In this document: positions 1-8,800 of the stretch, piece after piece
How the letters are laid out: every line of letters starts with the position of its first letter
How positions within the stretch are numbered: position 1 is the stretch's first letter
Assembly: GCA_027030425.1 (NCBI GenBank)
Contig: JALVEW010000084.1
Span: 1 to 61,817 of the forward strand
Direction: 5' to 3'
DNA: 61,817 nt
From: Sedimenticola sp.
GTDB taxonomy: Bacteria > Pseudomonadota > Gammaproteobacteria > Chromatiales > Chromatiaceae
The notes under the pieces: model-generated
The model's input: only the letters and a program-made list of their open reading frames with translations
Told to the model about the DNA's origin: nothing
The model's database searches: none
Position numbers and translations under genes: made by a program

Positions 1-84
1 TTTGTGATCCAGTTGGCATTTGTCCCCGGCCCGGTTCAGCGAAGATATTCCCGGAACAGGCGTCGGTTGCCACTGTCGGGAAAA
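1..84. other. Window edge, no gene seen
   Basis: Sequence just downstream of the SPOR gene on the minus strand. I see no ribosome-binding site, start codon in a good context or terminator here. In related genomes chemotaxis genes often follow fliA, but nothing in these bases shows that. Confidence 0.4.
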
Positions 85-1278
85 TCAGGGAGCGGCAGCA
101 TGGCGTCCTATCCAACTGCCTTCAAGGCCGAGTTCCGTCCGGAGTTCGGCAAGATAACGACTCGCTTCCTTCTTTCCGGCAAAGCCTGGCACGGTGACGC
201 GAAATACTTTCTTCCCACGAACCCTGGCTGGCTGGATTCTTGCTTCCGGCACCTTATGAATATACTTTTCCAGCGCTTTTCTCGCCTGACTTTCACTCCC
301 GTAGGAAGCAAGATAGACATTCCAATCACCCCTGGGCGCTTCCTGGGCTTTGCCTTCCCCTGGCGTTTCATTCACGGTGGGGGAGCGAGAAACACTTTGC
401 GGCTCCTTTGATTCCTCCGGAGCTATACTTGAGTTTCCGGAACTGTTGTTATCCTCCCCCCCAGTGGAAACGGGCAAAAACCGCACTGTGGAAAGCGCCA
501 TCAGCTCCAGGCGCAGATCCATTTCCTCCTGCATCTGTTGCCGGTATGCCGCCATGTCCTCCTGCAGTTTTTCCGGGGAATACAAAACCTGGATGCGGCT
601 GGCGTTGGCCGATACCTGGCGACGAAGACCGCTCATGGTTTCCTCGGCCTTTGACAGTCGGGTGCTGAGCTGGGCAATGCCCGCCTTGGCCAGGGCCAGT
701 TCGCTACTGGTCTTGTACAGAGCATATCCCCCAGCGGCGAGCAGGCACAGGAAAAGTGCTGGAAACAGCCACCCGGCCCGATTCACCTTTACGGGTTTCG
801 ATTCCTCTATGCGGGCCGCCAGAAGCTCCTCGGCCGCTGCCCTGACAAGCTGGGTGATTTCCTCTGCCGTTGGCGACAGGCTCTTCGCCGATTCCCCGGC
901 TGTGCTGTTGGATTCCGCTATCCGGGTACAGGCATCCCCCTCAGGATGTCGTCTGGCCTCCGGCTCTCCGGTAGACAGGGGCTTTTCATCCGCCCGTGAG
1001 CCAGCCGGTCCCTCATCCCGGATTCGGGTAATGATACTGCTGATATTGAGATTCTTCTGAGCGGCGCTGGCATCGGAATTCCGCTCCACGGTCTGTTCAT
1101 TCGAATCCCCGGATACATGGCTGAGCAATGAATGAAAGTCCACGCTGTCTTCGCTCAAATCCAGTTCATTTTCGGGAGCAGCAACATCCGCATCCTGCAG
1201 GGCCTGATACCGGGATGCGGGTGAAGAAGAAGCCTGAGCGGACTCCTGCACCTGGGTACTGGTTTCTTTCCTGAACAT
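85..1278 (-). CDS. Membrane-anchored SPOR-domain protein in the fliA operon
   Basis: Protein of 397 residues. An acidic, low-complexity N-terminal half (about 1-165) is followed by one membrane segment near 170-188, a coiled-coil-like stretch (about 190-260), a Ser/Pro/Glu linker and a C-terminal SPOR fold (about 318-390, beginning WNVYLASYG). SPOR domains bind denuded peptidoglycan at division sites, so the likely topology is a cytoplasmic N-terminus with the SPOR domain in the periplasm. The start is the ATG at 1278, behind an AGGGAAGGA ribosome site; a TTG at 1293 has no better signal. It is last in the fliL-to-fliA operon and nearly touches the 58-residue gene upstream. A link to pole or septum marking is inference from context. 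SPOR assignment is fairly sure, function is unknown. Confidence 0.8.
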   Translation of the reverse strand: MFRKETSTQVQESAQASSSPASRYQALQDADVAAPENELDLSEDSVDFHSLLSHVSGDSNEQTVERNSDASAAQKNLNISSIITRIRDEGPAGSRADEKPLSTGEPEARRHPEGDACTRIAESNSTAGESAKSLSPTAEEITQLVRAAAEELLAARIEESKPVKVNRAGWLFPALFLCLLAAGGYALYKTSSELALAKAGIAQLSTRLSKAEETMSGLRRQVSANASRIQVLYSPEKLQEDMAAYRQQMQEEMDLRLELMALSTVRFLPVSTGGEDNNSSGNSSIAPEESKEPQSVSRSPTVNETPGEGKAQEAPRGDWNVYLASYGSESQARKALEKYIHKVPEARIQPARVRGKKVFRVTVPGFAGKKEASRYLAELRTELGLEGSWIGRHAAAP

Positions 1279-1289
1279 ATATCCTTCCC

Positions 1290-1466
1290 TCAAGCGTAGA
1301 TATCGATATGCTGTTTGCCGTCCGGGTCAGGTTCAGAACCACCCTTGTCCTGTTTCCGGTCGGGTCTCCCGTCGGGCTTGTTCCGGCGCTCCTCCCGTTT
1401 TCCTACCGGCATCACCGCAGCCACCGGCCATACGGGGAACAGCGGCTTGATCATGTTGTCGGACAT
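1290..1466 (-). CDS. 58-residue conserved-looking small protein between fliA and the SPOR gene
   Basis: A short ORF of 58 codons starting ATG at 1466 behind a strong AGGAGG ribosome site (spacing about 6) and ending TGA at 1290-1292, 11 bases before the SPOR gene start. The predicted protein begins MSDNMIKPLFPVWPVAAV, has a charged Arg/Lys/Asp-rich middle and ends HIDIYA. It has no signal peptide or membrane segment. The strong ribosome site, the tight packing on both sides and filling an otherwise empty 227-base gap argue that it is real. I do not recognise a family and assign no function; its place in the fliA operon suggests a flagellar or chemotaxis role. Confidence 0.7.
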   Translation of the reverse strand: MSDNMIKPLFPVWPVAAVMPVGKREERRNKPDGRPDRKQDKGGSEPDPDGKQHIDIYA

Positions 1467-1505
1467 ATATCCTCCTGGCGGAACGGCAGCCGGGTCGCTC
1501 CTCGG

Positions 1506-2246
1506 CTATTCCGGATCGTCCTCTACCCAGTCCCGCATCCTGGAGCGAAGCCGGGTGAGAGCCTGGGCATGAATCTGGCAGACCCTGGCTTCGGTTACGC
1601 CCAGCACTTCACCAATCTCACGAAGGTTGAATTCATCATCGTAGTAGAGCGAAAGCACCAGCTTCTCCCGTTCCGGCAGATTGGCTATGGCCTCGGACAA
1701 GCCCTCCTTGAACAGATTCTTCTGCAGCTCCGGGAGCAGTCCGGCTTCCTCGCCACCGTCATCGTCATCGTGCCCCCAGCTGTCTACGGAAAGATCGTCG
1801 TAACTGAGCACGTGGCAGCCATTGGTGTCCGCCAGAATCTTGTTGTAGGACGCCAGGTCCAGCCCCAGCTCCGCCGCAACTTCCTCGTCACGGGCCGGAC
1901 GCTGTTCACGGTTTTCAACGGCGCGCATGGCCTCCGCCAGCTTCCTGGCCTTGTGGTAGACGGACCTGGGCGTCCAGTCGCCCCGCCGCACCTCGTCTAT
2001 CATGGAGCCCCGGATCCTGATGCGTGCATAAGTTTCGAAACTGGCCCCCTTGGATGCATCATAGTTGTTGATGGCCTCGAGAAGACCGATCATGCCCGCC
2101 TGGATCAGGTCGTCTATCTGCACGCTGGAGGGCATGCGGGCCATGAGGTGATAGGCCACGCGCTTGACCAGCGGCGCGTGCCTGGTAACGGCTTCTTCGT
2201 AGTCCAGCTGCTCCGAAGCTTTCTGATACACGGCTGCCATGTTCAT
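1506..2246 (-). CDS. fliA: Flagellar sigma factor sigma-28 FliA
   Basis: Protein of 246 residues, the usual FliA length. It shows sigma-70-family region 2 (about 20-90, with the DLIQAGMIGLLEA helix and the YARIRIRGSMIDEVRR stretch that follows), region 3 and a C-terminal region 4 helix-turn-helix (about 205-235, LREIGEVLGVTEARVCQIHAQA). FliA directs late flagellar transcription from promoters of the TAAAGTTT-N11-GCCGATAA type and is held by FlgM, whose gene is at 43129. The start overlaps the flhG stop as ATGA; a second ATG at 2240 is possible. Candidate FliA promoters occur before both flagellins, flgM, pomAB and two c-di-GMP genes in this window. Confidence 0.98.
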   Translation of the reverse strand: MNMAAVYQKASEQLDYEEAVTRHAPLVKRVAYHLMARMPSSVQIDDLIQAGMIGLLEAINNYDASKGASFETYARIRIRGSMIDEVRRGDWTPRSVYHKARKLAEAMRAVENREQRPARDEEVAAELGLDLASYNKILADTNGCHVLSYDDLSVDSWGHDDDDGGEEAGLLPELQKNLFKEGLSEAIANLPEREKLVLSLYYDDEFNLREIGEVLGVTEARVCQIHAQALTRLRSRMRDWVEDDPE

Positions 2247-3148
2247 GTTTCCAACCCACCTGCTTCAGTCTCATTATTTACAAGACGCTCGACGAAAAAC
2301 TCCAGCTGCCCGCCGGCATTGCGAACGCCCGGCCACCTTTCCACGTTACCGGCAATCTTGCGGAATGCCCCCGACGACGGACTGCTTGGATACAGGGCGA
2401 CAACCGCCTTCTGTTTCTGCACGGCCTGCCTGAGCCGCTCATCCTGGGGAACGATGCCCAGAAAACTCAGGGTGGCATCCAGGAAATGATTCGCCGCCAG
2501 CGCCAGCTTGTTGTACAGCTCGGTTCCCTGCCGGTTCGAATACACCATGTTGGCCAGGACGTGGAAATGATCCACGCCATGTTCACGATTCATGACCTTG
2601 ATCAGCGCATAGGCATCGGTGATGGAAGCCGGTTCATCACATACCACCACCACGACTTCATGGGACGCCTTACAGAAGCTGATAACCGAATCGGATATTC
2701 CCGCAGAGGTATCCACTACCAGGTAATCGACATCCCAACTGAGCTCACTGAAGGCATGGATGATTCCCGCACGTTCCGCCTGGGTGAGATCCGCCATGCG
2801 CGAAATGCCCGAGGAGGCGGGAATGATCTTGATTCCCCCCGGCCCCTGGATGATGATCTCCTCGAGGTTCCTCTCTCCCGAAACAAGATGCGAGAGATCG
2901 TATTCGGGGCTGAGCCCCAGCTGCACATCCACGTTGGCAAGGCCGAAGTCAGCATCCAGCAACATGACTTCATTGCCCATGCCGGCCAGGGCCAGCGACA
3001 GGTTCACCGCCACATTGGTCTTGCCCACGCCGCCCTTGCCTCCGGTGACGGCAATCACCTTCACCGGGCGAGGCTGCTTCATTCTCCTCAATCCCATGGC
3101 CTGGTCGCCGGGCCCTTCCTTTGTCAGTGCCGTTTCATACATGAGCAT
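2243..3148 (-). CDS. flhG: MinD-like ATPase FlhG (FleN), flagellar number control
   Basis: ParA/MinD-type ATPase of 301 residues. The deviant Walker A motif GGKGGVGKT lies at 36-44. Upstream of it at 15-21 is DQAMGLR, matching the DQAxxLR activation motif by which FlhG stimulates the FlhF GTPase, so the extended N-terminus belongs to the protein. The start chosen is the ATG at 3148, eleven bases after GGAGG inside the 3' end of flhF; an ATG at 3142 is also possible. FlhG limits flagellar number at the pole together with FlhF and, in Pseudomonas (as FleN), restrains FleQ. It sits between flhF and fliA with overlaps on both sides, so translation is probably coupled. Confidence 0.97.
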   Translation of the reverse strand: MLMYETALTKEGPGDQAMGLRRMKQPRPVKVIAVTGGKGGVGKTNVAVNLSLALAGMGNEVMLLDADFGLANVDVQLGLSPEYDLSHLVSGERNLEEIIIQGPGGIKIIPASSGISRMADLTQAERAGIIHAFSELSWDVDYLVVDTSAGISDSVISFCKASHEVVVVVCDEPASITDAYALIKVMNREHGVDHFHVLANMVYSNRQGTELYNKLALAANHFLDATLSFLGIVPQDERLRQAVQKQKAVVALYPSSPSSGAFRKIAGNVERWPGVRNAGGQLEFFVERLVNNETEAGGLET

Positions 3149-4328
3149 TTGCCACAAGTCCTCCGAAGTTGAATGCCAGCGCATCTTCTGTGAGCGCTTC
3201 CTGATGCCTCTGCATCAGTTCGACGGCATGTTTGACCAGTTTTTCCGCGCGGGCAGGATGAAGATCATCAGGCACCTGTTGTCCGTCACTGACATAGGCC
3301 GCCGGCAGGCCATGTCGCGCCAGTGTCGCCAGGGTGCCTCCCAGACTGCCAGCTTCATCGATTTTGGTCAGAATGCAGCGGTGCAGACCCGCCTTGCGGA
3401 AGGACCGGATCACTTCATTCTGCACCTGGGCCTGGCCGGTGGCGGAAAGCACCAGGTAGTTGCGTATGCCCTGCCCTCCGGCGCTCAGGCTGGAAAGTTT
3501 TTCCGTGAGATGCATGTCCCGCTGACTGACACCGGCGGTGTCAATCAGAACCAGCTTTCTGTCCCGGGCATGATTCAGGGCGGCCGCCAGCTCGTCCCGG
3601 TCTCCCGCCGTCTGTACGGGAATGCCAAGAATGCGCCCGTAGGTGCGCAGCTGTTCATGGGCGCCTATGCGGTAGCTGTCAGTAGTAATGAGCGCCACAT
3701 GGCGGCGGCCGTGACGCAGGGCAAAACGCGCCGCCAGCTTGGCGACGGTGGTGGTCTTGCCCACCCCGGTGGAGCCCACCAGGGCGATTACCCCTCCCTC
3801 CGACAGAATATCGTCATCCGCCACGGGCAGCATTTCCGCCAGCAGCTTCAGGGAAGCGGCCCAGCCATTGTCCATCTGCCCGCGCTCCACGACCTTGTCC
3901 ACGATTTCCCGGCACAGGGCAGCATCCAAGCCGAGGGTCATAAGCCGCTTCAGCAGATTGGCCCTCAAGGGCTGAACCTTGCGCATCTCTCCCCAGCCGA
4001 ACTGCAGCAGAGGGGCTTCCATGAGATCCCGCAGGGCCTTGAGATCCTCGCGGATGCTTTCAATGGAGAACCCGCCGGCGGACTGCCCTCCTTCTCCGTC
4101 ATGAAAGGACTGTTCACCGCCTCCTGGCATCTCCGGGACAGCGGCACTGTTTTCACAGGCTCCCAGGGCCTGATTGACCAGAGCCTCGTCATAGTCGAGG
4201 GCGGCAATGATTTCCACCCCGCCGGCAACCCGCCGGTTGGACAGGATCACCGCATTGGGTCCCTGGTCTTCCCTGACCCTGCGAATGGCCTGACGCATGT
4301 CAGGAGCAAAATACCGTTTCATTTTCAT
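3135..4328 (-). CDS. flhF: SRP-type GTPase FlhF, polar flagellum placement
   Basis: Protein of 397 residues. The N-terminal B domain starts MKMKRYFAPDMRQAIRRVRE, followed by a variable acidic linker (about 55-90) and the NG GTPase domain. G1 is GSTGVGKTTT (185-194), DTAG is at 263-266, and TKIDE plus a following GG pair lie near 320. FlhF is related to Ffh/FtsY, dimerises with GTP and recruits the first basal-body parts to the pole. Its last bases overlap flhG, its activator. Together with FlhG it is the strongest sign that the flagellum is polar rather than peritrichous. Confidence 0.97.
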   Translation of the reverse strand: MKMKRYFAPDMRQAIRRVREDQGPNAVILSNRRVAGGVEIIAALDYDEALVNQALGACENSAAVPEMPGGGEQSFHDGEGGQSAGGFSIESIREDLKALRDLMEAPLLQFGWGEMRKVQPLRANLLKRLMTLGLDAALCREIVDKVVERGQMDNGWAASLKLLAEMLPVADDDILSEGGVIALVGSTGVGKTTTVAKLAARFALRHGRRHVALITTDSYRIGAHEQLRTYGRILGIPVQTAGDRDELAAALNHARDRKLVLIDTAGVSQRDMHLTEKLSSLSAGGQGIRNYLVLSATGQAQVQNEVIRSFRKAGLHRCILTKIDEAGSLGGTLATLARHGLPAAYVSDGQQVPDDLHPARAEKLVKHAVELMQRHQEALTEDALAFNFGGLVANAHV

Positions 4329-4354
4329 GACCGTTGCACCTTATTTTCTGTAGC

Positions 4355-4387
4355 GGCACCCGGAAGGAAGTTTTCCGAAGGGGTGCC
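4355..4387 (-). other. Stem-loop between flhA and flhF
   Basis: On the minus strand GGCACCC pairs with GGGTGCC (outer stem 7 bp, with extra inner pairing) in the short gap between flhA and flhF. There is no T-run, so it is not a typical intrinsic terminator. It may slow polymerase, protect an mRNA end or be neutral. Confidence 0.4.
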
Positions 4388-4402
4388 GGCAGGAGATCAT
4401 CC

Positions 4403-6502
4403 TCATACCGCCTGCTCCAGCTGACGCCCGACATGGGCCGTCACCATGATTTGCCTGTTGTCCGGCACTTCGTCGTAGGAAACGACATGCAGGCTCGGCA
4501 GTGAACTACGCAGCAGGCGTGAGAGCAGAGGTCTCAGGGGCGGACTGACCAGCAGCACGGCGCTTTCACCATTCATTTCTCTTTCCTGTACGATTTCTTT
4601 CATGTCAGTCATCAGCCGGTCCATGATGCCCGGCTCCATTCCCATGCCGCCGCCCTGGGCGCCCTGTACTGTCTGTTGCAAGATGTGTTCCAACTTCGGG
4701 TCAAGAGTAATAACTTTAACTTCTGTGCTCATTCCGTTGATTTTCTGGAATATTTGTCTGGACAGGGCGCGCCTGACTGCTGCCGTCAATGTGTCAGCGT
4801 TTTGACTGTCACGTCCGTACTCCGCCAAAGTTTCAGCAATCGTCCTCATATCCCGGATGGGAATGCCTTCCCAAAGCAGGTTCTGAAGCACCTTCAGCAG
4901 GGTGCCCAGGGGAATCGTTTTCGGCACCAGGTCTTCCACGAGTTTTGGAGAATGCTGTTTCAGAATGTCCAGCAGCTGCTGCACTTCCTCGTAGCCCAGC
5001 AGCTCATGGGCATGCTGTTGGAGAAGATGGCTGAGATGGGTGGCGATGACCGTGCTGGTGTCCACCACCGTATAACCGAGGGTCTGCGCTTCATCCTTGA
5101 GGGAGGGATCAATCCACACGGCTTCCAGCCCGAAGGCCGGATCCCGGGTATCAATTCCTTTCAGCACGCCATACACCTGCCCTGGATTGATGGCCAGCTC
5201 CCTATCCGGATACACCTCCGCTTCACCAATGGGGACCCCCATGAGGGTTATGCGATAGGCGCTGGGCGCAAGTTCCAGGTTGTCACGTATATGAACAGCG
5301 GGAATGAGGAAACCAAGTTCCTGGGAAAGCTTCCTTCTCACGCCCCGAATGCGGTTCATCAGTTGTCCGCCCTGCTCCTTGTCCAGCAGGGGAATCAGGC
5401 GGTATCCCACCTCGAGACCAACGGTATCCACCTGGGCGACTTCTTCCCAGCTCAGTTCCGCTTCACCACCTTCAGCGGAAGCTGCCGTCTCTTCCTCGCT
5501 CTCTTCCTCGGCAGGCATTGACTGCTTGACGTGAAGCAACCAGGCGGCGCCCGCGAGCAGTGCCGCGAGGAGCAGGAATACCAGGTTGGGCATGCCCGGC
5601 ACCAAACCCAGTATGCCCACGATCACGGCGGTAACCACCAGGGCCTTGGGATTACTGAACAGCTGGTCCGCAATCTGCTGTCCCATGTCCCTGGCGGCTG
5701 TGACCCGGGTCACGATGATGGCGGCTGCCGTGGACAGAACCAGGGAGGGAATCTGGGCAACCAGGCCATCACCAATGGTCAGCAGCGCGTAGTTGTGCGC
5801 CGCCTGGGCAAAGTCCAGGCCGTGCTGCGCCATGCCTATGGCCAGGCCGCCGATGACGTTGATGAGCAGAATGAGAATACCGGCAATGGCGTCGCCACGC
5901 ACGAACTTGCTGGCGCCGTCCATGGCTCCGTAGAAATCCGCCTCGCTGGCGATCTCTTCCCGCCTGGCCTTTGCCTGGTCCTGGGTAATCAGCCCCGCGT
6001 TCAGATCCGCATCCACCGCCATCTGCTTGCCTGGCATGGCATCCAGGGTGAACCGGGCGCTCACCTCGGAAATCCTGCCGGCGCCCTTGGTGACAACGAC
6101 GAAGTTGATGATGGTGATGATGGCAAAGACGATGAGGCCCACGGCATAGTTGCCGCCTACCACGAACTCCCCGAACGCCTGTATGACCTTGCCCGCGGCG
6201 TCCCCGCCGTTGTGACCTTCCAGGAGCACTACCCGGGTGGATGCCACGTTGAGAGAAAGGCGCAACAGGGTGGCCACCAGCAGAACCGTGGGAAAAGCCG
6301 CAAAATCCAGGGGCCTGTGGGTGTAGAGCACCACCAGTATCACCATCAACGCGATGGCGATGTTGAAGGTAAACAGCACATCCAGCGCCATGGGCGGCAG
6401 CGGCAGGACCATCATCGACAGCATGACCACCAGCAGCAGGGGCGTGCCCAGCCCCCGATGGTGTAACGCTTTCAGATGTCCCATGAATTCCTGTGTCTGC
6501 AT
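4403..6502 (-). CDS. flhA: Flagellar export gate protein FlhA
   Basis: Protein of 699 residues, the usual FlhA length. The N-terminal half has about eight membrane segments in pairs. The FHIPEP-family signature lies between the fourth and fifth segments (about 146-170, RISEVSARFTLDAMPGKQM). A linker rich in Glu (about 327-350) leads to the C-terminal cytosolic domain that forms the nonameric ring docking FliI/FliH/FliJ and chaperone-substrate pairs. FlhA is the proton-driven part of the flagellar type III export gate with FlhB and FliPQR, whose genes lie directly upstream. The start ATG at 6502 has AGGTAAGC upstream. Confidence 0.98.
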   Translation of the reverse strand: MQTQEFMGHLKALHHRGLGTPLLLVVMLSMMVLPLPPMALDVLFTFNIAIALMVILVVLYTHRPLDFAAFPTVLLVATLLRLSLNVASTRVVLLEGHNGGDAAGKVIQAFGEFVVGGNYAVGLIVFAIITIINFVVVTKGAGRISEVSARFTLDAMPGKQMAVDADLNAGLITQDQAKARREEIASEADFYGAMDGASKFVRGDAIAGILILLINVIGGLAIGMAQHGLDFAQAAHNYALLTIGDGLVAQIPSLVLSTAAAIIVTRVTAARDMGQQIADQLFSNPKALVVTAVIVGILGLVPGMPNLVFLLLAALLAGAAWLLHVKQSMPAEEESEEETAASAEGGEAELSWEEVAQVDTVGLEVGYRLIPLLDKEQGGQLMNRIRGVRRKLSQELGFLIPAVHIRDNLELAPSAYRITLMGVPIGEAEVYPDRELAINPGQVYGVLKGIDTRDPAFGLEAVWIDPSLKDEAQTLGYTVVDTSTVIATHLSHLLQQHAHELLGYEEVQQLLDILKQHSPKLVEDLVPKTIPLGTLLKVLQNLLWEGIPIRDMRTIAETLAEYGRDSQNADTLTAAVRRALSRQIFQKINGMSTEVKVITLDPKLEHILQQTVQGAQGGGMGMEPGIMDRLMTDMKEIVQEREMNGESAVLLVSPPLRPLLSRLLRSSLPSLHVVSYDEVPDNRQIMVTAHVGRQLEQAV

Positions 6503-6552
6503 GCCTGCTTACCTTTGCTTGTCCGTTGATTCCACGGTTCCTGGCCCCCTGT

Positions 6553-7677
6553 TCATTTGAATTCATCCGGCACGGGAAGGTCCGTGGGCGGAGCCGGCTC
6601 TTCTCCACCCTGCGTCCGGGCGGCGTTCAGCTGGTACACGTAGGCAAGCACATGGGCAACAGCCACGTAGAGCTCCGCGGGAATCTCCTGCTCGATTTCC
6701 GTGGTGGCGTACAAGGCCCGCGCCAGGGGAGGCGCCGATACCACAGCAATGCCGTGCGCGCCCGCAATCTCCCGAATACGCAGGGCCACCAGGTCTGCCC
6801 CTTTGGCCAGAACCCGGGGCGCGCCACCGGCATCCCTGTCATAGGCCAAGGCAACGGCATAGTGGGTGGGGTTGGTAATGACCACATCGGCCTCGGGCAC
6901 CCGCTCCATCATGCGCCGCTGCGACATCTCCCTCTGCAAAGCCCGTATCTTGCCTTTCACCTCCGGCCTACCTTCCGTTTCCTTGTTCTCATCCTTGATT
7001 TCCTTCAAGGACATCTTCAGCTGCTTCTTGTGCTGGTAAATCTGGAACGGTACGTCAATGAGGGCGACCAGGATCAGCACGGAACTGAGCAGCAGGAAAG
7101 CCCTTGCCAGGAGGGTCCCGGCATGGCCAAGGGCGGCGTGCAAAGACTCATGGGAAAGAAACAGCAGCTCATCTCTCAGTGACCAGATCAACAGCACCGA
7201 GGCCGCCGCCACCAGCAGAAACTTGGCCAGGGTCTTGACCAGCTCCATCAGTCCCTTGGCCGAGAAAATGCGTGCCAGGCCCTTTACCGGATTGATTTTT
7301 TCCGCCTTGAAGCTGATGGCCTTGGTGCTGAATACCATGCCGCCCATGCTGGCCGGTCCTACCAGCGCCCCAAGCACCAGCAGGATGAACAAAGGCGCCA
7401 GGGCCCACAGCCCTCTGCCCACCAGGGAGCCGAACTGCTGCACCAGCGCCACAGGGTCCATGGCCATGCCGCGCTCCAGCACCAGCCCCTCGCGCATGAT
7501 GGTGGCCAGGTCGCCGACCAGCAGGTATCCCAGGCCCCAGAGGCCCAGCGCCGAAATCATCAGTATCAGAGTGCTGTTCAGCTCGCGGGAACGGGCCACC
7601 TGCCCTTTTTCCCTGGCTTCCCGTAGCCTTTTGGGTGTGGGTTTTTCAGTGCGTTCCTCGGAATTTCCACCAGACAT
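6553..7677 (-). CDS. flhB: Flagellar export switch protein FlhB
   Basis: Protein of 374 residues with the conserved N-terminus EERTEKPTPKRLREAREKGQVARS, four membrane segments (about 33-55, 90-110, 145-165, 188-210) and the cytosolic domain. The self-cleavage motif NPTH lies at 269-272, the canonical position. Cleavage between N and P switches export from hook/rod to filament substrates, with FliK as ruler. The Pro-rich tail (about 362-370) is typical. It follows fliR by 13 bases in the same operon. Confidence 0.98.
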   Translation of the reverse strand: MSGGNSEERTEKPTPKRLREAREKGQVARSRELNSTLILMISALGLWGLGYLLVGDLATIMREGLVLERGMAMDPVALVQQFGSLVGRGLWALAPLFILLVLGALVGPASMGGMVFSTKAISFKAEKINPVKGLARIFSAKGLMELVKTLAKFLLVAAASVLLIWSLRDELLFLSHESLHAALGHAGTLLARAFLLLSSVLILVALIDVPFQIYQHKKQLKMSLKEIKDENKETEGRPEVKGKIRALQREMSQRRMMERVPEADVVITNPTHYAVALAYDRDAGGAPRVLAKGADLVALRIREIAGAHGIAVVSAPPLARALYATTEIEQEIPAELYVAVAHVLAYVYQLNAARTQGGEEPAPPTDLPVPDEFK

Positions 7678-7690
7678 GCCAACCTCCCCG

Positions 7691-8467
7691 CTACATGCTC
7701 AGCAGGCGTCTGATAATGCCCAGGGCATCCGTCAGAATCCTGGCGAAATGATCCGTGAGTGAAGGGGTAATGAGCACCAACAGGGTGAAGCCCGCCATAA
7801 TCATCACCGGAAAACCAACGGCAAATATGTTGAGCTGGGGCGCGGCCCTCGATGCCACACCAAAGGCAATGTTCACCAGCAACAGGCCGGCCACCGCCGG
7901 CAGGGCGACAAGAAGTCCACCGGCAAACATGTAAGCTCCCCAGTAGGCCAGTGCCTTGAGCTGATCCGCGGGTGGATGCAGGGTTCCCACAGGCAGCAGG
8001 CGAAAACTTTCCGCCATCAGGTCCAGAAAAATAAGGTGGCCATCCAGAGCGAGGAACAGCAGGGTCACCATAATGAGCAGGAACTGGCTGACGACAGGCA
8101 CCTGGACACCATTCTGGGGATCCACGGCGGAAGCGAATCCCAATCCCATTGCCATGGCGATGCTTTGCCCGGCAACGATGAACACGGCGAACACCAGCTG
8201 CAGAATGAACCCCATGGCCAGTCCAACGAGGATCTGGTAGAAACCGATGAGAAAAGCCTCACCACTGATGAGATCCACCTGCGGCGGCCGTGGCAGAACC
8301 GGCAACAACACCCATGCAATGAGCACCGCCAGCAGGATGCGCACCCTGACGGGAAGGCTGGACGCCGAGAATATGGGCGCGGAGACGAACATGGCGCCGA
8401 TGCGCATGAAGGGCCACAGCAATCCCGCCGTTGTATTCATCAATTCCGCGCCGCTGAACTGATACAT
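7691..8467 (-). CDS. fliR: Flagellar export gate protein FliR
   Basis: Protein of 258 residues with the FliR pattern of about six hydrophobic segments. The early stretch reads MRIGAMFVSAPIFSASSLPVRVRI and a middle stretch GFILQLVFAVFIVAGQSIAMAMG, both typical of the family. FliR forms the export gate with FliP and FliQ. I chose ATG 8467; an in-frame TTG at 8476 overlapping the fliQ stop is a possible coupled start. A GGAGG lies upstream inside the end of fliQ. Confidence 0.96.
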   Translation of the reverse strand: MYQFSGAELMNTTAGLLWPFMRIGAMFVSAPIFSASSLPVRVRILLAVLIAWVLLPVLPRPPQVDLISGEAFLIGFYQILVGLAMGFILQLVFAVFIVAGQSIAMAMGLGFASAVDPQNGVQVPVVSQFLLIMVTLLFLALDGHLIFLDLMAESFRLLPVGTLHPPADQLKALAYWGAYMFAGGLLVALPAVAGLLLVNIAFGVASRAAPQLNIFAVGFPVMIMAGFTLLVLITPSLTDHFARILTDALGIIRRLLSM

Positions 8468-8472
8468 TCTGC

Positions 8473-8748
8473 TCAACCGCCTCCAACCAGTTCCGGGATG
8501 CTGTGGAACAGCTGGATGGTGAAATCGGTAATCAGCCCCAGCATCCAGGGGCCGGCGATGACCAGAGCCAGCACCAGCACCATGAGCTTGGGAATGAAGC
8601 TGAGAGTCATCTCCTGAATCTGCGTGGCCGCCTGCAGGACACCGATGAGCAAGCCAATGGCAAGAGCCGAAAGCAGCAGGGGCGCGGCCAGCATGATGGT
8701 GACCGTCAACGCGTTCTGACCCACGCCGAGAATGGTTTCCGGTGTCAT
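8473..8748 (-). CDS. fliQ: Flagellar export gate protein FliQ
   Basis: Protein of 91 residues (family about 89), beginning MTPETILGVGQNALTVTIML. It has two hydrophobic hairpin segments (about 13-38 and 52-76) with the family stretch QAATQIQEMTLSFIPK between them. A longer in-frame extension upstream to 8850 exists but is not part of FliQ: family length and the conserved MTPE start fix the ATG at 8748. Four FliQ subunits join the FliP5-FliR1 gate complex. Confidence 0.96.
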   Translation of the reverse strand: MTPETILGVGQNALTVTIMLAAPLLLSALAIGLLIGVLQAATQIQEMTLSFIPKLMVLVLALVIAGPWMLGLITDFTIQLFHSIPELVGGG

Positions 8749-8800
8749 GAGCCGCCCTGCCCCTTGTCGTTGTTTGTTGGTTGCATGCCGCCTGCCCTCC

